The position numbers were made by a program, and so were the translations under genes. A DNA stretch of 61,284 nt. It comes from an uncultured Acidiferrobacteraceae bacterium. GTDB taxonomy: Bacteria > Pseudomonadota > Gammaproteobacteria > Acidiferrobacterales > SZUA-150. The notes beneath the pieces are model-generated. The model did no database searches and was not told the DNA's origin. It worked only from the letters and a program-made list of their open reading frames with translations. The stretch covers positions 1 through 61,284 of the forward strand of contig CAJVXY010000017.1 of the NCBI GenBank assembly GCA_913009895.1, given 5' to 3'. Below, in pieces: positions 18,166 through 28,233 of the stretch. Position 1 is the stretch's first letter. Each line of letters opens with the position of its first letter.

Positions 18166-19524
18166 TTATTTTAGGCGGTCCAGTAAACGCCGGTGGATAC
18201 CACCAAAGCCACCATTACTCATTATAACAATATGATCCCCGGCACGCGCATTTCCAGCGATGGCTGCAACAGCGCCGTCAACATCCTCAGATAAAGTACA
18301 GCTTTGCCCAAGTTTGTCGGTAATACGCCTTATATCCCACTGCAAGCCCTGTGTGTTCACAATATGTACCATGTCAGCCGCACTAAATGCTGGCGCCAAC
18401 GTGTCTTGGTGGATGCCCATACGCATGGTATTTGACCTTGGTTCCATGACAGCAATGACCCGTGCCTTACCTACCTGATCACGGATGGCTTGCAGGCTTG
18501 CCATAATTTCGGTTGGGTGGTGGGCAAAATCATCATAAATAGTTATACCATTGACAACCCCGGACACCTCAAGCCTGCGTTTAACACCTTTAAAAGTGGC
18601 CAATGCTTCAATGCTTTTGTCGATAGTAACACCGGCGTGATCGGCGGCGGCAATAGCAGCCAGTGCATTCATCATATTATGTTGGCCAGGCATGGACCAC
18701 GCCACTTGTCCCGTGTATTTGCCCTGCCGCCAGATTTCAAATGCGGTGTTATCCCGGTTCAATGTTTTGGCGTGCCACTCATGATTGCTGGCCAGACCAA
18801 AAGTCTGCTGCTCAGACCAGCAACCCATGGCCAGCAATTGCTCAATGTTTTTATCGTCACCATTGATAAGCAAGCGACCGTTTGCCGGTACAGTACGAAG
18901 AAAATGATGAAACTGTAACTTCATTGCATCCAGGTCCCTGAATATATCAGCGTGATCAAATTCAAGATTATTCAGGATGGCAGTTTTTGGCCGGTAATGG
19001 ATAAATTTGGAGCGTTTGTCAAAAAAAGCCGTGTCGTACTCATCGGCCTCAATTACAAAAAACCGTCCCTTGCCCAGCCTGGCCGAGAGACCAAGGTTGT
19101 CGGCCACACCACCAATCAAAAAACCGGGATCCAGTCCTGCATGGGTCAGCATCCATGCCAGTAAACTGGCCGTGGTTGTCTTGCCGTGGGTGCCGGCAAC
19201 AGCCATGGTCCACCTGTCCTGGTACAAGACATGTTCAGCCAGCCACTGGGCCCCGGATGTATAAGGGATGCCTTTGTTGAGCACGGCCTCCAGTTCCTCA
19301 TTACCACGTGAAAGTGCGTTGCCGACCACAACCAGGTCCGGTTTTTGCTCGAGATTTTTTTCTGAATAACCCTCAAAAAGTGTTATGTCCTGCTCATTTA
19401 ATTGTGTACTCATGGGCGGATAAACACCTGCATCTGAGCCAGTTACCTGGTGGCCCAACTCCCTGGCAATCAGCGCCAGGCCCCCCATAAAAGTACCGCA
19501 TATACCAATAATATGGATGTGCAT
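18166..19524 (-). CDS. mpl: UDP-N-acetylmuramate:L-alanyl-gamma-D-glutamyl-meso-diaminopimelate ligase
   Basis: Murein-recycling ligase that attaches the recovered tripeptide directly to UDP-MurNAc. The 452 residues begin MHIHIIGICGTFMGGLA, the Rossmann start of Mpl (MurC-like but with ICGTFM instead of the MurC motif). The ATP-binding P-loop is GTHGKTTT at 111-118. Other landmarks are NNLEFDHADIF and YDDFAHHPTEIMASL. The start codon overlaps the stop of the upstream lipoprotein gene by one base, and mltA lies just beyond, so three cell-wall or envelope genes are read together. MltA releases anhydro-muropeptides and Mpl reuses their peptides, which makes a sensible recycling operon. Confidence 0.96.
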   Translation of the reverse strand: MHIHIIGICGTFMGGLALIARELGHQVTGSDAGVYPPMSTQLNEQDITLFEGYSEKNLEQKPDLVVVGNALSRGNEELEAVLNKGIPYTSGAQWLAEHVLYQDRWTMAVAGTHGKTTTASLLAWMLTHAGLDPGFLIGGVADNLGLSARLGKGRFFVIEADEYDTAFFDKRSKFIHYRPKTAILNNLEFDHADIFRDLDAMKLQFHHFLRTVPANGRLLINGDDKNIEQLLAMGCWSEQQTFGLASNHEWHAKTLNRDNTAFEIWRQGKYTGQVAWSMPGQHNMMNALAAIAAADHAGVTIDKSIEALATFKGVKRRLEVSGVVNGITIYDDFAHHPTEIMASLQAIRDQVGKARVIAVMEPRSNTMRMGIHQDTLAPAFSAADMVHIVNTQGLQWDIRRITDKLGQSCTLSEDVDGAVAAIAGNARAGDHIVIMSNGGFGGIHRRLLDRLK

Positions 19525-19973
19525 CAGTTTATGTTCTCACTGCCAGTAATAACATTTAAACCTTTACTATTTTTTTCAAAGTGGACCCGAAATACATAGG
19601 TAAATTTTTTCTTTCGTAAAATTCCCGGAAATGACTCAACAACAGCTACCTCGATATAGGAGCGTTTGTCTCCTAATTTAGTAGGACGGGAAACCTTGTA
19701 ATCAAGGATCTGGTCTTGTTTTGTTCTTGCGCGCAAATATTTAAAGGTATTTTGACCATGGATCGCCGGGGTAATTTTTTTTGGCGACCATGACGGGTTT
19801 AATGTCACATCGACTAATCTTTTTTGGTTGTCAGGTTCCGTGATCAGTATCTCGATTAACGTCTGGGCCCGCCCACCATCACTACTCAACATTTTGCTAC
19901 AGCTTGTGAGCGTTAAAATTATGATCAGGCCCGTGACAAATAAGTACTTGTTATTTTTGATTACGGACATCAT
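19524..19973 (-). CDS. Predicted lipoprotein of unknown function
   Basis: 149 residues with a lipoprotein signal sequence: basic start, hydrophobic LFVTGLIIILTL, then lipobox LTSC with the lipidated Cys at 25. The mature part is about 125 residues, mostly beta-like with a positive charge, and I recognise no domain. A second ATG one codon later is an equally good start. It is coupled to mpl by a one-base overlap and follows mltA by 15 bases, so it belongs to that murein operon. A structural or accessory role in the envelope is inferred only from position. Confidence 0.8.
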   Translation of the reverse strand: MMSVIKNNKYLFVTGLIIILTLTSCSKMLSSDGGRAQTLIEILITEPDNQKRLVDVTLNPSWSPKKITPAIHGQNTFKYLRARTKQDQILDYKVSRPTKLGDKRSYIEVAVVESFPGILRKKKFTYVFRVHFEKNSKGLNVITGSENIN

Positions 19974-19988
19974 CGATTAACTGGATGT

Positions 19989-21149
19989 TTAATTTGTCTG
20001 GCCCAGTATATAACTGGCCATCCTGTCAGGATTTAATTCCAGTATGTAAAGACTACCGGCTTGTTTCATGGTGCCGGCCAGGTCCCGTGCCCTGTCACCA
20101 CGCCCAAAAAATACATCGGCACGGACAATGCCCTTGATGGCTCCGCCAGTATCCTGGGCTATCATCAAACGCTGATAAGGTCTGGCCTGTTCTCCCGGGA
20201 AAGTGGTATCGACCCAAACCAGTGAACCCAGTTCTGTAAAACGCTTGTCAATTGCGAGGCTGCGCTCTGCTGTCAGTGGTACGCCCAAAGACCCGATCGG
20301 GCCTGTTAATTTTTCATCCCGGACAGCGAAAAAAATATAACTTGGATTGCTAAACAAGATCTGGTCAAGTTCCCCGGGATTTTCGGTCAACCAGTTTTTT
20401 ATGGTGTATAAGCTCACATCCTCCGGCTCAATGACACCACGACGAATAAGGCTCAGGCCAATGGATTCGTATGGGTGGCCATTCTGATCGGCATAACCAA
20501 CAGCAAGAATTCGGCCATCCGGTAAACGTATTCTGCCTGAGCCCTGGACGTGCAAAAAGAAAAGATCAACCGGGTCGTCGACCCAGGCAATTTCCAGTCC
20601 GGCCAGTTGTTTCCCGCCATTATCAATCTGGGCACGAGAATAAAAGGGCACAACATTGTTACCCTCAAGCCGACCCCGCATAGTCTTGCCTGCCAGCTCC
20701 GGATATAACTTGTCCAGCTTGATGACCACCAGATCCTTAGGACGACCATAAACAGGATAACGATAGCGACTGTCCGGCTTCAGGCTGCCATTGAGAATGG
20801 GTTCATAATAACCCGTGATTAAACTTTCCTGATTATTTGTACTAACAAGTTCCCGGGCAACAAATCTTGTTTCGATGTAAGCGCGTATTGTGTCAGTGTC
20901 CGTCTGGCCCATCATGGAAATTTCGGAACAGGTGTTTTTCCAGCCCGCCGGTAATTTTTTTGTAAGACAATTGTTTTTCAGTGCGGGCCAGATTGTTTCC
21001 AGGTTGTCCTGTTGCCATCCTGGTAGTGCTTGCCACGAAATTATATCGCCACGTCCAGGCGTTATTTCACCGATAGTGGCACAGGCAGATATCAGCAAAA
21101 TTAATATAATAGCTGATATACGAATAATTGAATTTTTTTTTGATATCAT
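19989..21149 (-). CDS. mltA: Membrane-bound lytic murein transglycosylase A
   Basis: Outer-membrane lipoprotein that cleaves peptidoglycan glycan strands to 1,6-anhydro ends. The 386 residues start with a lipoprotein signal (ISAC, Cys 23). The MltA domain shows LITGYYEPILNGSL near 97-110, the GSGRIRLPDGRILAVGYADQ stretch, and the C-terminal 3D domain with QDTGGAIKGIVRADVFFGRG, where D333 and D345 are the conserved acids of the catalytic region. The gene is first in mltA-lipoprotein-mpl. The 127-base gap upstream is A/T-rich and separates it from the end of topA. Confidence 0.95.
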   Translation of the reverse strand: MISKKNSIIRISAIILILLISACATIGEITPGRGDIISWQALPGWQQDNLETIWPALKNNCLTKKLPAGWKNTCSEISMMGQTDTDTIRAYIETRFVARELVSTNNQESLITGYYEPILNGSLKPDSRYRYPVYGRPKDLVVIKLDKLYPELAGKTMRGRLEGNNVVPFYSRAQIDNGGKQLAGLEIAWVDDPVDLFFLHVQGSGRIRLPDGRILAVGYADQNGHPYESIGLSLIRRGVIEPEDVSLYTIKNWLTENPGELDQILFSNPSYIFFAVRDEKLTGPIGSLGVPLTAERSLAIDKRFTELGSLVWVDTTFPGEQARPYQRLMIAQDTGGAIKGIVRADVFFGRGDRARDLAGTMKQAGSLYILELNPDRMASYILGQTN

Positions 21150-21276
21150 CCCGACGCCACAAGCTTTATAAACATGCTTTATAAAAAATAAAATTAAGTC
21201 GGCAAAACATAATAGAGGTTTTTAACATTACAGGCCGGTCTTGAGTATCTGTTAATACACTACAAACTATTTATAC

Positions 21277-23574
21277 CTATTCAGCTTCCGTTTCTTCTTC
21301 ATAGTCTTCATAGGCCGTTACATATTTACATTCTTTCTGCGGGCAGACTTTTTCAGCGCCGCGTCGTTTGGTTACCTTTACGGTCAACATCGGAAAGGCA
21401 CAGCTCGGGCAGGCCTCGTCAAGCGGTCGATTCCATACTGCATATTTACATTCCGGATAATGTTCGCAGGAAAAAAATATTTTTCCATGGCGGGATTTTC
21501 GTTTCAGCATTGCGCCTTTTTTGCATTCAGGGCACTTGACCCCGGTATCCTCAGGCGGCTCCAGGGGTTCCATATGATTACAGTCCGGATAACCGGAACA
21601 ACCAATAAATTTCCCATAACGCCCGCGTTTTATGATCAGGTCAGATTCACACTTGGGGCATTTTCTGCCTTCCACTATTTCCGGTTCATTGGAGGCGCCG
21701 GGCTCATCATCTACGTTTCGTGTGTAGTCACATTCCGGATAACCGGTGCAACCAACGAAATAACCATTGCGGCCCAGTCTTTTAGCAACTTGTTTATTAC
21801 ATTTTGGGCATTTTTCTTCCATTAGCTCGACACCGGGTCGATCTACATCTTCTTTTGAATCTACCGTGGCTTTAAATTCGGTCCAGAACTCCCTGAGCAG
21901 CGGTTTCCATGTTTTTTCTCCGCGCGACACGGCATCTAAATCATCTTCGAGGCGCGCAGTAAAATCATAATCTACGTACTTGCTAAAATGCTCTGATAAA
22001 AACTTGTTCACGACCCGACCGACATCGGTTGGTGTAAACCGTTTCTTTTCCAGCAATACATATTCGCGCGCCTGCAGGGTGGATATAATACTGGCGTAGG
22101 TTGAGGGTCGGCCGATACCGTGGGCCTCGAGAGTCTTGACCAGGCTCGCTTCGGTGTATCTTGGTGGCGGCTCGGTAAAATGCTGCTCTTTTCTGATTTC
22201 TTTTAAAGCGACTTCATCACCTTTTTCGAGGGAGGGTAACAAGGCTTGGTCAGAATCACCACCTTTACTGTCATCCTGGCCTTCCTCGTAAACCGCCATG
22301 AAGCCTGGTTTGACGACGGCAGAGCCCGTGGCACGGAAAATATTTCCTGTCCCTGCTTCCAGTTCGATCGCCATTGTATCCATGGTTGCATGAACCATTT
22401 GGCAAGCAACGGTTCGCATCCAGATTAGATTGTAAAGTTTAAGTTGCTCTTTATTCAGATATTTTTTCGTGTCCTCAGGAATACGTGCTGCCGAAGTCGG
22501 CCGAACGGCCTCATGGGCCTCCTGGGCGTTTTTTGATTTATTTTTATATGTCTGCGGCTCATCGGGTAAATTCTCTTTGCCATAACGAGAAGTTATTAAC
22601 TCCCGAATTTCTGTTATCGCCTCGCCAGCAAGACTAACCGAATCAGTTCTCATGTAGGTAATCAGGCCTGCTGTCTCGCCATCAATTTCAAAACCTTCGT
22701 ATAACTGCTGGGCGATACGCATTGTTCGCTGGGCTGTAAAACCAAGCTTACGGGCCGCTTCCTGTTGCAGGGTTGACGTTGTAAACGGTGGTGACGGATT
22801 TCTTTTTCGCTTTTTCTTCTCAACAGTAATGACCTTTAGCTTGCCATCCACTTTTTTGGTGAGCGCCTTTTCTACCTTGTTGGCATGTTTGTCATCACTG
22901 ATATCAAACTGGTCGAGTTTTTTATTGTCAAAATGCGTTAGTTTTGCCGAGAAGTTCTTTTTTTGAGCATTTAGATCGGACTCAATGGTCCAGTACTCTC
23001 TTGGATTGAACGCCTCTATCTCCAGTTCACGCTCAACAATCATTCTTAGTGCCGGACTCTGGACGCGACCAGCAGACAGGCCGCGCCTGACTTTTTTCCA
23101 GAGCAAGGGCGATAAATTAAAACCTACCAGGTAATCAAGTGCACGCCTGGCCTGCTGGGCATCGACCAGGGTTTGTGATAATTCCCGGGGTTGTTTAATG
23201 GCCTGCTGAATCGCGGACTTGGTGATTTCATGAAACTCAACACGATACACCGGCTTTTTTTCCAGCACGCCTCTTTCTTTTAATATTTCATACAAATGCC
23301 AGGAGATGGCCTCGCCTTCACGATCCGGGTCAGTGGCCAGGTAAAGTTCGTCGGCTTTTTTCATGGCCTTGGTGATGGCATCGACATGTTTGCGATTTTT
23401 TTCGATGACATCGTATTTCATCTCAAAATCATTTTCCGTATCCACAGCGCCCTGTTTCGGAATTAGATCACGAACATGGCCATAAGATGCCAGTGCGGCA
23501 AACTCCTTGCCCAGGTATCTGGTCATGGTTTTTGCCTTGGCAGGCGACTCAACAACGATTAGTTTTTTAGCCAT
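21277..23574 (-). CDS. topA: DNA topoisomerase I
   Basis: Type IA topoisomerase that relaxes negative supercoils. The 765 residues have the TOPRIM domain with E9 in IVVESPAKAK and TDPDREGE at 81-88, and the active-site tyrosine Y307 in GLITYMRTDSVSL. The C-terminus has four zinc-ribbon-like modules (CPKCNKQ, CPKCESD, CPECKKG and CPSCAFP, each followed by a second Cys pair), about 580-745. E. coli TopA is 865 residues, so this is a slightly shorter but complete form. It is downstream of dprA and smg on the same strand, 104 bases after smg. Confidence 0.98.
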   Translation of the reverse strand: MAKKLIVVESPAKAKTMTRYLGKEFAALASYGHVRDLIPKQGAVDTENDFEMKYDVIEKNRKHVDAITKAMKKADELYLATDPDREGEAISWHLYEILKERGVLEKKPVYRVEFHEITKSAIQQAIKQPRELSQTLVDAQQARRALDYLVGFNLSPLLWKKVRRGLSAGRVQSPALRMIVERELEIEAFNPREYWTIESDLNAQKKNFSAKLTHFDNKKLDQFDISDDKHANKVEKALTKKVDGKLKVITVEKKKRKRNPSPPFTTSTLQQEAARKLGFTAQRTMRIAQQLYEGFEIDGETAGLITYMRTDSVSLAGEAITEIRELITSRYGKENLPDEPQTYKNKSKNAQEAHEAVRPTSAARIPEDTKKYLNKEQLKLYNLIWMRTVACQMVHATMDTMAIELEAGTGNIFRATGSAVVKPGFMAVYEEGQDDSKGGDSDQALLPSLEKGDEVALKEIRKEQHFTEPPPRYTEASLVKTLEAHGIGRPSTYASIISTLQAREYVLLEKKRFTPTDVGRVVNKFLSEHFSKYVDYDFTARLEDDLDAVSRGEKTWKPLLREFWTEFKATVDSKEDVDRPGVELMEEKCPKCNKQVAKRLGRNGYFVGCTGYPECDYTRNVDDEPGASNEPEIVEGRKCPKCESDLIIKRGRYGKFIGCSGYPDCNHMEPLEPPEDTGVKCPECKKGAMLKRKSRHGKIFFSCEHYPECKYAVWNRPLDEACPSCAFPMLTVKVTKRRGAEKVCPQKECKYVTAYEDYEEETEAE

Positions 23575-23678
23575 AACTACTAGATATTTACAAATATAAA
23601 TCGTTCAGTTTTTAGATAATAAAATTTGATGGCCGTAAGGGTTAATCTAGAGGCGTGAAAAATTGCAGGGATAAACAC

Positions 23679-24167
23679 CTAAAAAAGGAAGTCTCTGTTT
23701 TCACTTACTACCCAATCCTCCAGGAGATCGTAAGCCTGCTCCTGGCCCGGTTGATTAAATAACACCATAAGCACAACCCATTTGAGTTGTTCAATATCAA
23801 TTTCTTCTGACTCAAGCGCCGTAAGACGGTCTATCACTATTTCCCGGGCTACTGGATCAAGTACACCACTTTGCTCAAGGCGTAATAATTGACCACGACA
23901 TGCCATGCTTACTTTTGCAGTTTCATGGCCTGAAAAAAAGCGTGTTGATGATGGTCGACTACTTGAGACCATACCGACAGGTTTGTCATCACGCAGGCTC
24001 GACAACTCCTCCAGCCAGTTAAAGGCCTTGTTTATCTCGCCTTTTGGGAAACCCGCCTGGGATAATTCAAGGATTAACGCATCCTGGTCTGGACTAAACT
24101 CATGTGAGTCATCCATATAATTCTCAAAGATATACATTAAAACGTCTAAAACCTTTTCTTCTTTCAT
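23679..24167 (-). CDS. smg: Smg family protein (DUF494)
   Basis: A 162-residue protein starting MKEEKVLDVLMYIFENYMDD, the conserved beginning of the Smg/DUF494 family. It is mostly helical, with a Ser-rich middle (SSRPSSTRFFSGHE) and the conserved C-terminal QLKWVVLMVLFNQPGQEQA followed by a short acidic-aromatic end. Members sit between dprA and topA in many gammaproteobacteria, exactly as here, 11 bases after dprA. The biochemical role is unknown. Confidence 0.92.
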   Translation of the reverse strand: MKEEKVLDVLMYIFENYMDDSHEFSPDQDALILELSQAGFPKGEINKAFNWLEELSSLRDDKPVGMVSSSRPSSTRFFSGHETAKVSMACRGQLLRLEQSGVLDPVAREIVIDRLTALESEEIDIEQLKWVVLMVLFNQPGQEQAYDLLEDWVVSENRDFLF

Positions 24168-24178
24168 GCCCGCCCTTG

Positions 24179-25300
24179 TCAGTTAACAGCCCTTATATAG
24201 CGACCGCCGGGCCCACTTTCAACCTGACCCAACAGCTCCATACGCAAGAGCATGGATGAAATCACATCTGCCGTCAATCCACTGCGTTCTACCAGCTCAT
24301 TGACAGAAACAGGATCAAAGCCCAAATAGGCCAACAGGGGTTCTGACTGGCTATCAATACTGCATACTTGTGGACGGGTGAAGTCGTTGTCGGTGACAGT
24401 TTTTGCTGTTGTATAGTTGAACAAAACACCCAACTCATCAAGAATGTCCTGGGCAGTTTCAATTAGTTTTGCGCCCTCACGTATAAGACGGTGACAACCC
24501 CTGGCCTGGGGCGTATGAATTGAGCCGGGTATGGCAAAAACTTCCCGGCCCTGTTCTGCTGCCAGGTGCGCGGTGATCAACGAGCCACTGCGAATGGTGG
24601 CCTCAACAACCAGCACGCCCAAACATAACCCGCTAATTATTCTGTTACGTCTGGGAAAGTTCTCACGCCTTGGCGTACAGCCCAGGGGAAACTCTGAAAC
24701 CAGTGCACCGGACACGCTAATCTTGGCGGCCAATTCCTTATGTCGGGCAGGATAAATGACGTCAACGCCGGTTCCAGCAATTGCCAGGGTTAAACCGTTC
24801 TTTTTTAATGCACCCTCATGGGCGGCGGAGTCAACACCCAAGGCCATGCCACTGGTTATGACCAGCCCTCTACCGACAAGATCAGAAGAAAATAAACCGG
24901 CATTTATTCTACCCTGGGCGCTGGGATTACGACTGCCGACGATGGCTAATTGCGGCAATACCAGGGCATCTACATCCCCATCTATATATAGTATCGGCGG
25001 GGGGTCAGGAATTTCTTTTAAAAGTGCTGGATAACCCTGGTCCTGGAGCATTAACACGTGGTGTCGTGGTTGCGCCATCCAGTTTAAGGTTGCAGTAAAC
25101 TGATCTTCCTTAAGCGGTTTTTCCAGGGCCCGCTCAACCAGGCCGGCTTTGTGGCCAAGTAATGATTGTAACGAACTGGTTGTGGTCTGACACAGCGACT
25201 GTATCGAACCATAATGCTGGATAATTTTTTGTAGGGTTTTGTCGCCTATACCAGGCGTTGCCTGTAGCGATAACCAGCGCAACAGCTGCTCTTGATCCAT
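24179..25300 (-). CDS. dprA: DNA-processing protein DprA
   Basis: Loads RecA onto incoming single-stranded DNA during natural transformation. The 373 residues contain an N-terminal SAM-like helical region (ATPGIGDKTLQKIIQHYG), the Rossmann-like core with VGSRNPSAQG, SGMALGVDSAAHEGAL, IAGTGVDVIYPARH and FPRRNRIISGLC, and a C-terminal winged-helix-like DML1 region (SVNELVERSGLTADVISSML). It is the second gene after the LysM protein and is followed closely by smg. Presence does not prove competence, since DprA is common in non-competent bacteria. Confidence 0.96.
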   Translation of the reverse strand: MDQEQLLRWLSLQATPGIGDKTLQKIIQHYGSIQSLCQTTTSSLQSLLGHKAGLVERALEKPLKEDQFTATLNWMAQPRHHVLMLQDQGYPALLKEIPDPPPILYIDGDVDALVLPQLAIVGSRNPSAQGRINAGLFSSDLVGRGLVITSGMALGVDSAAHEGALKKNGLTLAIAGTGVDVIYPARHKELAAKISVSGALVSEFPLGCTPRRENFPRRNRIISGLCLGVLVVEATIRSGSLITAHLAAEQGREVFAIPGSIHTPQARGCHRLIREGAKLIETAQDILDELGVLFNYTTAKTVTDNDFTRPQVCSIDSQSEPLLAYLGFDPVSVNELVERSGLTADVISSMLLRMELLGQVESGPGGRYIRAVN

Positions 25301-25398
25301 AGCCGTGACCTCCTTGTCCTGGCGATGTTACTAAAAAAGGTAAATCTTTAATTTCTTGATAATGCGTATCCCAGAGAACCCTTTAAAGGGAAAAATAG

Positions 25399-26565
25399 TT
25401 AAGGCGTTTCGACCACATCCCCAACTTGCATTGGCCCATCGGAACGCATCACCAGGCCGTAGCTTACCTCCTTAAATACCTTGAATACCAGAAGTATTCC
25501 ACTCTCTTCATTTGGCGTTTTGAAAAAACTTTGATTAATCGGATCTCGTACCTTGACGCCCGCACGCCAGATTCTCAAAACATGCCCTTTTTCCAGGCCT
25601 TGTTGACTGCCCACGCTAATGGCGACAATCGCTAATGGACCAAACTCACTGACAGAATTTTTTGCCAGGAGAATTTCGCCTTTAATTTTATTATCTGGCG
25701 CGCGTGGCTGATAACGTGGCAATGGTGGCGCCTTTTCAACCGGTAATAACCTGTCGCCTGGCGTTATTTCCTCAGCAACACTTGAGACCACCAACTTGCT
25801 TTCCTTGCCAAAGGTGATTAGCTGGGCATCACCAAGGTAATGCGCCTCATAACCATAAACCTTGCCGGAGCTCTTTGAGCGTAATGGCGCGCCTTTTCTA
25901 AAAATATAATAGTATTTATCATCCTTGCTTTTAAGCCCGCGGGCATAAAACAGGCTTTTGTCGCCTAAGGTTCTGCGGCCATCCAGACCAATACCGACAT
26001 AACCGGCATCATCAAGTAAATCATCGGTTACCGCCAATGGCCGGGTCAAAAAAGGTGCAATAACTTCGGGCCGGATAGTCGGTATGGCTGAGTCAATTGA
26101 TGAACTGCGAACTCTGGGCCTAAGCTTTTCACGATTACCGATGGTTTTCCTTGGGCCCGTTGGCGTGGGTGCCTCTTCAGTACCTACCGTAATACCTTCA
26201 TCAGTGCCTTCAACCACTGTTACCTGGCCAGGTTCCTCGTCGACCGCCTGGGTTGGTTGTTCTTTTCTTAATACAGTCAGCTGCGGCTGGCCATCTACCC
26301 AGCGCAATAAAATGACATCACCCGGGTAAATAAGGTGCGGATTGGCAATTTGTTCGTTTATTTTCCAGATTTTTGGCCAATGCCAGGGACTCTTGAGAAA
26401 CCGGGTAGCGATATCCCATAATGTATCTCCCGGCACAACCACGTACCGGTCAGGATGATCCGGTTGTAACTCCAATACATCGGCCCTGGCAGGCACGACA
26501 GGCGTGAGCATTATCCCCAAAAAAAGGGTAAGCGCTATAATTAGCGGATTATGATTGCGCGACAT
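25399..26565 (-). CDS. LysM domain-containing exported protein
   Basis: 388 residues from ATG 26565; a GTG nine codons earlier is possible. A signal peptide occupies about 1-29 (ending VVPARA). One LysM domain follows (RYVVVPGDTLWDIATRFL to HLIYPGDVILL, about 37-90), which binds peptidoglycan. The rest is a long region with a Thr/Pro/Glu-rich linker and a beta-rich C-terminus including VEEITPGDRLLPVEKAP-like turns. Homologues sit upstream of dprA in pseudomonads and relatives. It is first in the operon LysM-dprA-smg(-topA) and divergent from def across a 207-base gap, which must hold promoters for both directions. Confidence 0.92.
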   Translation of the reverse strand: MSRNHNPLIIALTLFLGIMLTPVVPARADVLELQPDHPDRYVVVPGDTLWDIATRFLKSPWHWPKIWKINEQIANPHLIYPGDVILLRWVDGQPQLTVLRKEQPTQAVDEEPGQVTVVEGTDEGITVGTEEAPTPTGPRKTIGNREKLRPRVRSSSIDSAIPTIRPEVIAPFLTRPLAVTDDLLDDAGYVGIGLDGRRTLGDKSLFYARGLKSKDDKYYYIFRKGAPLRSKSSGKVYGYEAHYLGDAQLITFGKESKLVVSSVAEEITPGDRLLPVEKAPPLPRYQPRAPDNKIKGEILLAKNSVSEFGPLAIVAISVGSQQGLEKGHVLRIWRAGVKVRDPINQSFFKTPNEESGILLVFKVFKEVSYGLVMRSDGPMQVGDVVETP

Positions 26566-26772
26566 AAGCGGTGTTTCCGTATAATCTTGCACTCAGTTTA
26601 GTCGAATCTTTTCCAAAACCCCAAGTCATTGGATGATTTTCAATATGATTTTCGCTTGTTATTCAGTAGCCTTTGAACTAATAATAAACCAGTTTCGCAA
26701 GAATGGAAACCAACTGATTGACTTTATATTCTTCTGATAATCTCAATATTTGACCTTACTATCATAATAGCC

Positions 26773-27276
26773 ATGGCCTTGCTTGAAATACTGCACTATC
26801 CAGACCCGCGATTACGGACCCAGGCGGCTCCCGTCACTGATGTCAATGATGATATTCGCACCCTGATAAACGACATGGCTGAAACCATGTATGCCGCACC
26901 CGGCATTGGCCTGGCAGCAACCCAGATAAACGTCCATAAACAATTGATTATTATAGATATTTCAGAAAGCAGGGACCATCTCCAGGTTTTTATTAATCCT
27001 GAAGTCATGAGCAAGGAATCCGAGATCACAACGGAAGAAGGTTGTTTGTCTGTGCCTGGTATTTATGAATCTGTCACCCGTGCCGAGATAATCACCTATC
27101 GGGCACTGGATGCACAGGGCAAGAAAATTGAAGAAAAAGTCTCTGGCCTGCTTGCGGTTTGCATACAGCATGAGATTGACCATCTTAAAGGTAAGGTTTT
27201 TGTTGATTATTTGTCGCGCTTGAAACAGCAGCGCATCAGTAAAAAACTGCTAAAACAGCAACGACAGGCTATGTAG
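26773..27276 (+). CDS. def: Peptide deformylase
   Basis: Removes the formyl group from nascent N-termini. All three family motifs are intact: GIGLAATQ (44-51), EGCLS (89-93, metal ligand C91) and HEIDH (133-137, two His ligands and the catalytic Glu); 167 residues is normal. It opens a plus-strand operon and is followed after nine bases by fmt, the enzyme that adds the formyl group, the standard def-fmt pair. The first ATG fits the conserved start [15 protein letters not shown]. Confidence 0.98.
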   Translation: MALLEILHYPDPRLRTQAAPVTDVNDDIRTLINDMAETMYAAPGIGLAATQINVHKQLIIIDISESRDHLQVFINPEVMSKESEITTEEGCLSVPGIYESVTRAEIITYRALDAQGKKIEEKVSGLLAVCIQHEIDHLKGKVFVDYLSRLKQQRISKKLLKQQRQAM

Positions 27277-27285
27277 CATATTCCG

Positions 27286-28212
27286 GTGAATATCATATTT
27301 GCTGGTACCCCTGATTTTGCCGTTCCCAGTCTACGGGTCCTTTTACCGGCCGGGCATAATGTGGTCGCAGTTTATAGCCAGCCGGATCGACCTGCAGGCA
27401 GGGGCAGAAAAACAACACCGGGTCCGGTCAAGACAACCGCACAGGCGGCTAATATTTCTGTCTACCAGCCACAAAATTTTAAAGACCCGGTAGAAATTGC
27501 AAAACTGGTCTCACTGCGGCCAGATCTAATGATTGTGGTTGCCTACGGCCTGATTTTACCAGAATCGATCTTAAATATTCCACGCCTTGGCTGTATTAAT
27601 GTCCATGCCTCATTATTGCCCCGTTGGCGCGGCGCGGCGCCCATCCAGCGTGCCATAGAGACGGGTGACAAGCTTACCGGGATTTCCATTATGCAAATGG
27701 ACGTGGGTCTGGATACAGGTAAGGTACTGGCAAGTACTGAAATTGAAATTTTGGCTACAGAAAACGCTGGCCAACTTCACGACCGGCTTGCCGAAGCCGG
27801 TGGCAAATTATTGGCCGAAACTTTGCCCAAAATTGAGACCGGACAAATACGAGGCACCGTCCAGGACGAAGGACTGGTCAGCTACGCTAAAAAACTGGAG
27901 AAAAGTGAGGCCAGGCTCGACTGGTCTTTACCCGCTAACACCATCGCCAGAAAAATTCGCGCATTTAATCCCTGGCCCATGGCCTACACATGCTGGCAAC
28001 AAAATCGGCTACGGGTATGGGACGCCACCGTCTGTGACCAGAATGGCACTAAACCGGGCACGATTCTGGCCGCCAGTGGTGAGGGCATTCTGGTTGCAAC
28101 CGGCACCGGCAGTGTCAATATTCTGCGCCTGCAATCACAGGGCGGCAAGGCCATGGCCGTTAAAGATTTTCTAAATGGCCAGCATATATCACCAGGAGAT
28201 TTATTCGTTTAA
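27286..28212 (+). CDS. fmt: Methionyl-tRNA formyltransferase
   Basis: Transfers a formyl group from 10-formyl-tetrahydrofolate to initiator Met-tRNA. The 308 residues begin with GTG and read MNIIFAGTPDFAVPSL, the family start. The catalytic region has VVAYGLILPESIL, then NVHASLLPRWRGAAPIQRAI with the conserved Asn and His, and MQMDVGLDTGKVL with the catalytic Asp. The C-terminal OB-fold tRNA-binding domain starts near 205. Nine bases after def and 21 before rsmB. Confidence 0.98.
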   Translation: MNIIFAGTPDFAVPSLRVLLPAGHNVVAVYSQPDRPAGRGRKTTPGPVKTTAQAANISVYQPQNFKDPVEIAKLVSLRPDLMIVVAYGLILPESILNIPRLGCINVHASLLPRWRGAAPIQRAIETGDKLTGISIMQMDVGLDTGKVLASTEIEILATENAGQLHDRLAEAGGKLLAETLPKIETGQIRGTVQDEGLVSYAKKLEKSEARLDWSLPANTIARKIRAFNPWPMAYTCWQQNRLRVWDATVCDQNGTKPGTILAASGEGILVATGTGSVNILRLQSQGGKAMAVKDFLNGQHISPGDLFV

Positions 28213-28233
28213 ATTCGTTTAAACAAGGGTGCC

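Noticed and set aside
19305..19310. CACGTG in mpl as a third parS
   Set aside because: The flanks (ATTAC and AAAGT) do not match TGTTN...NAACA.
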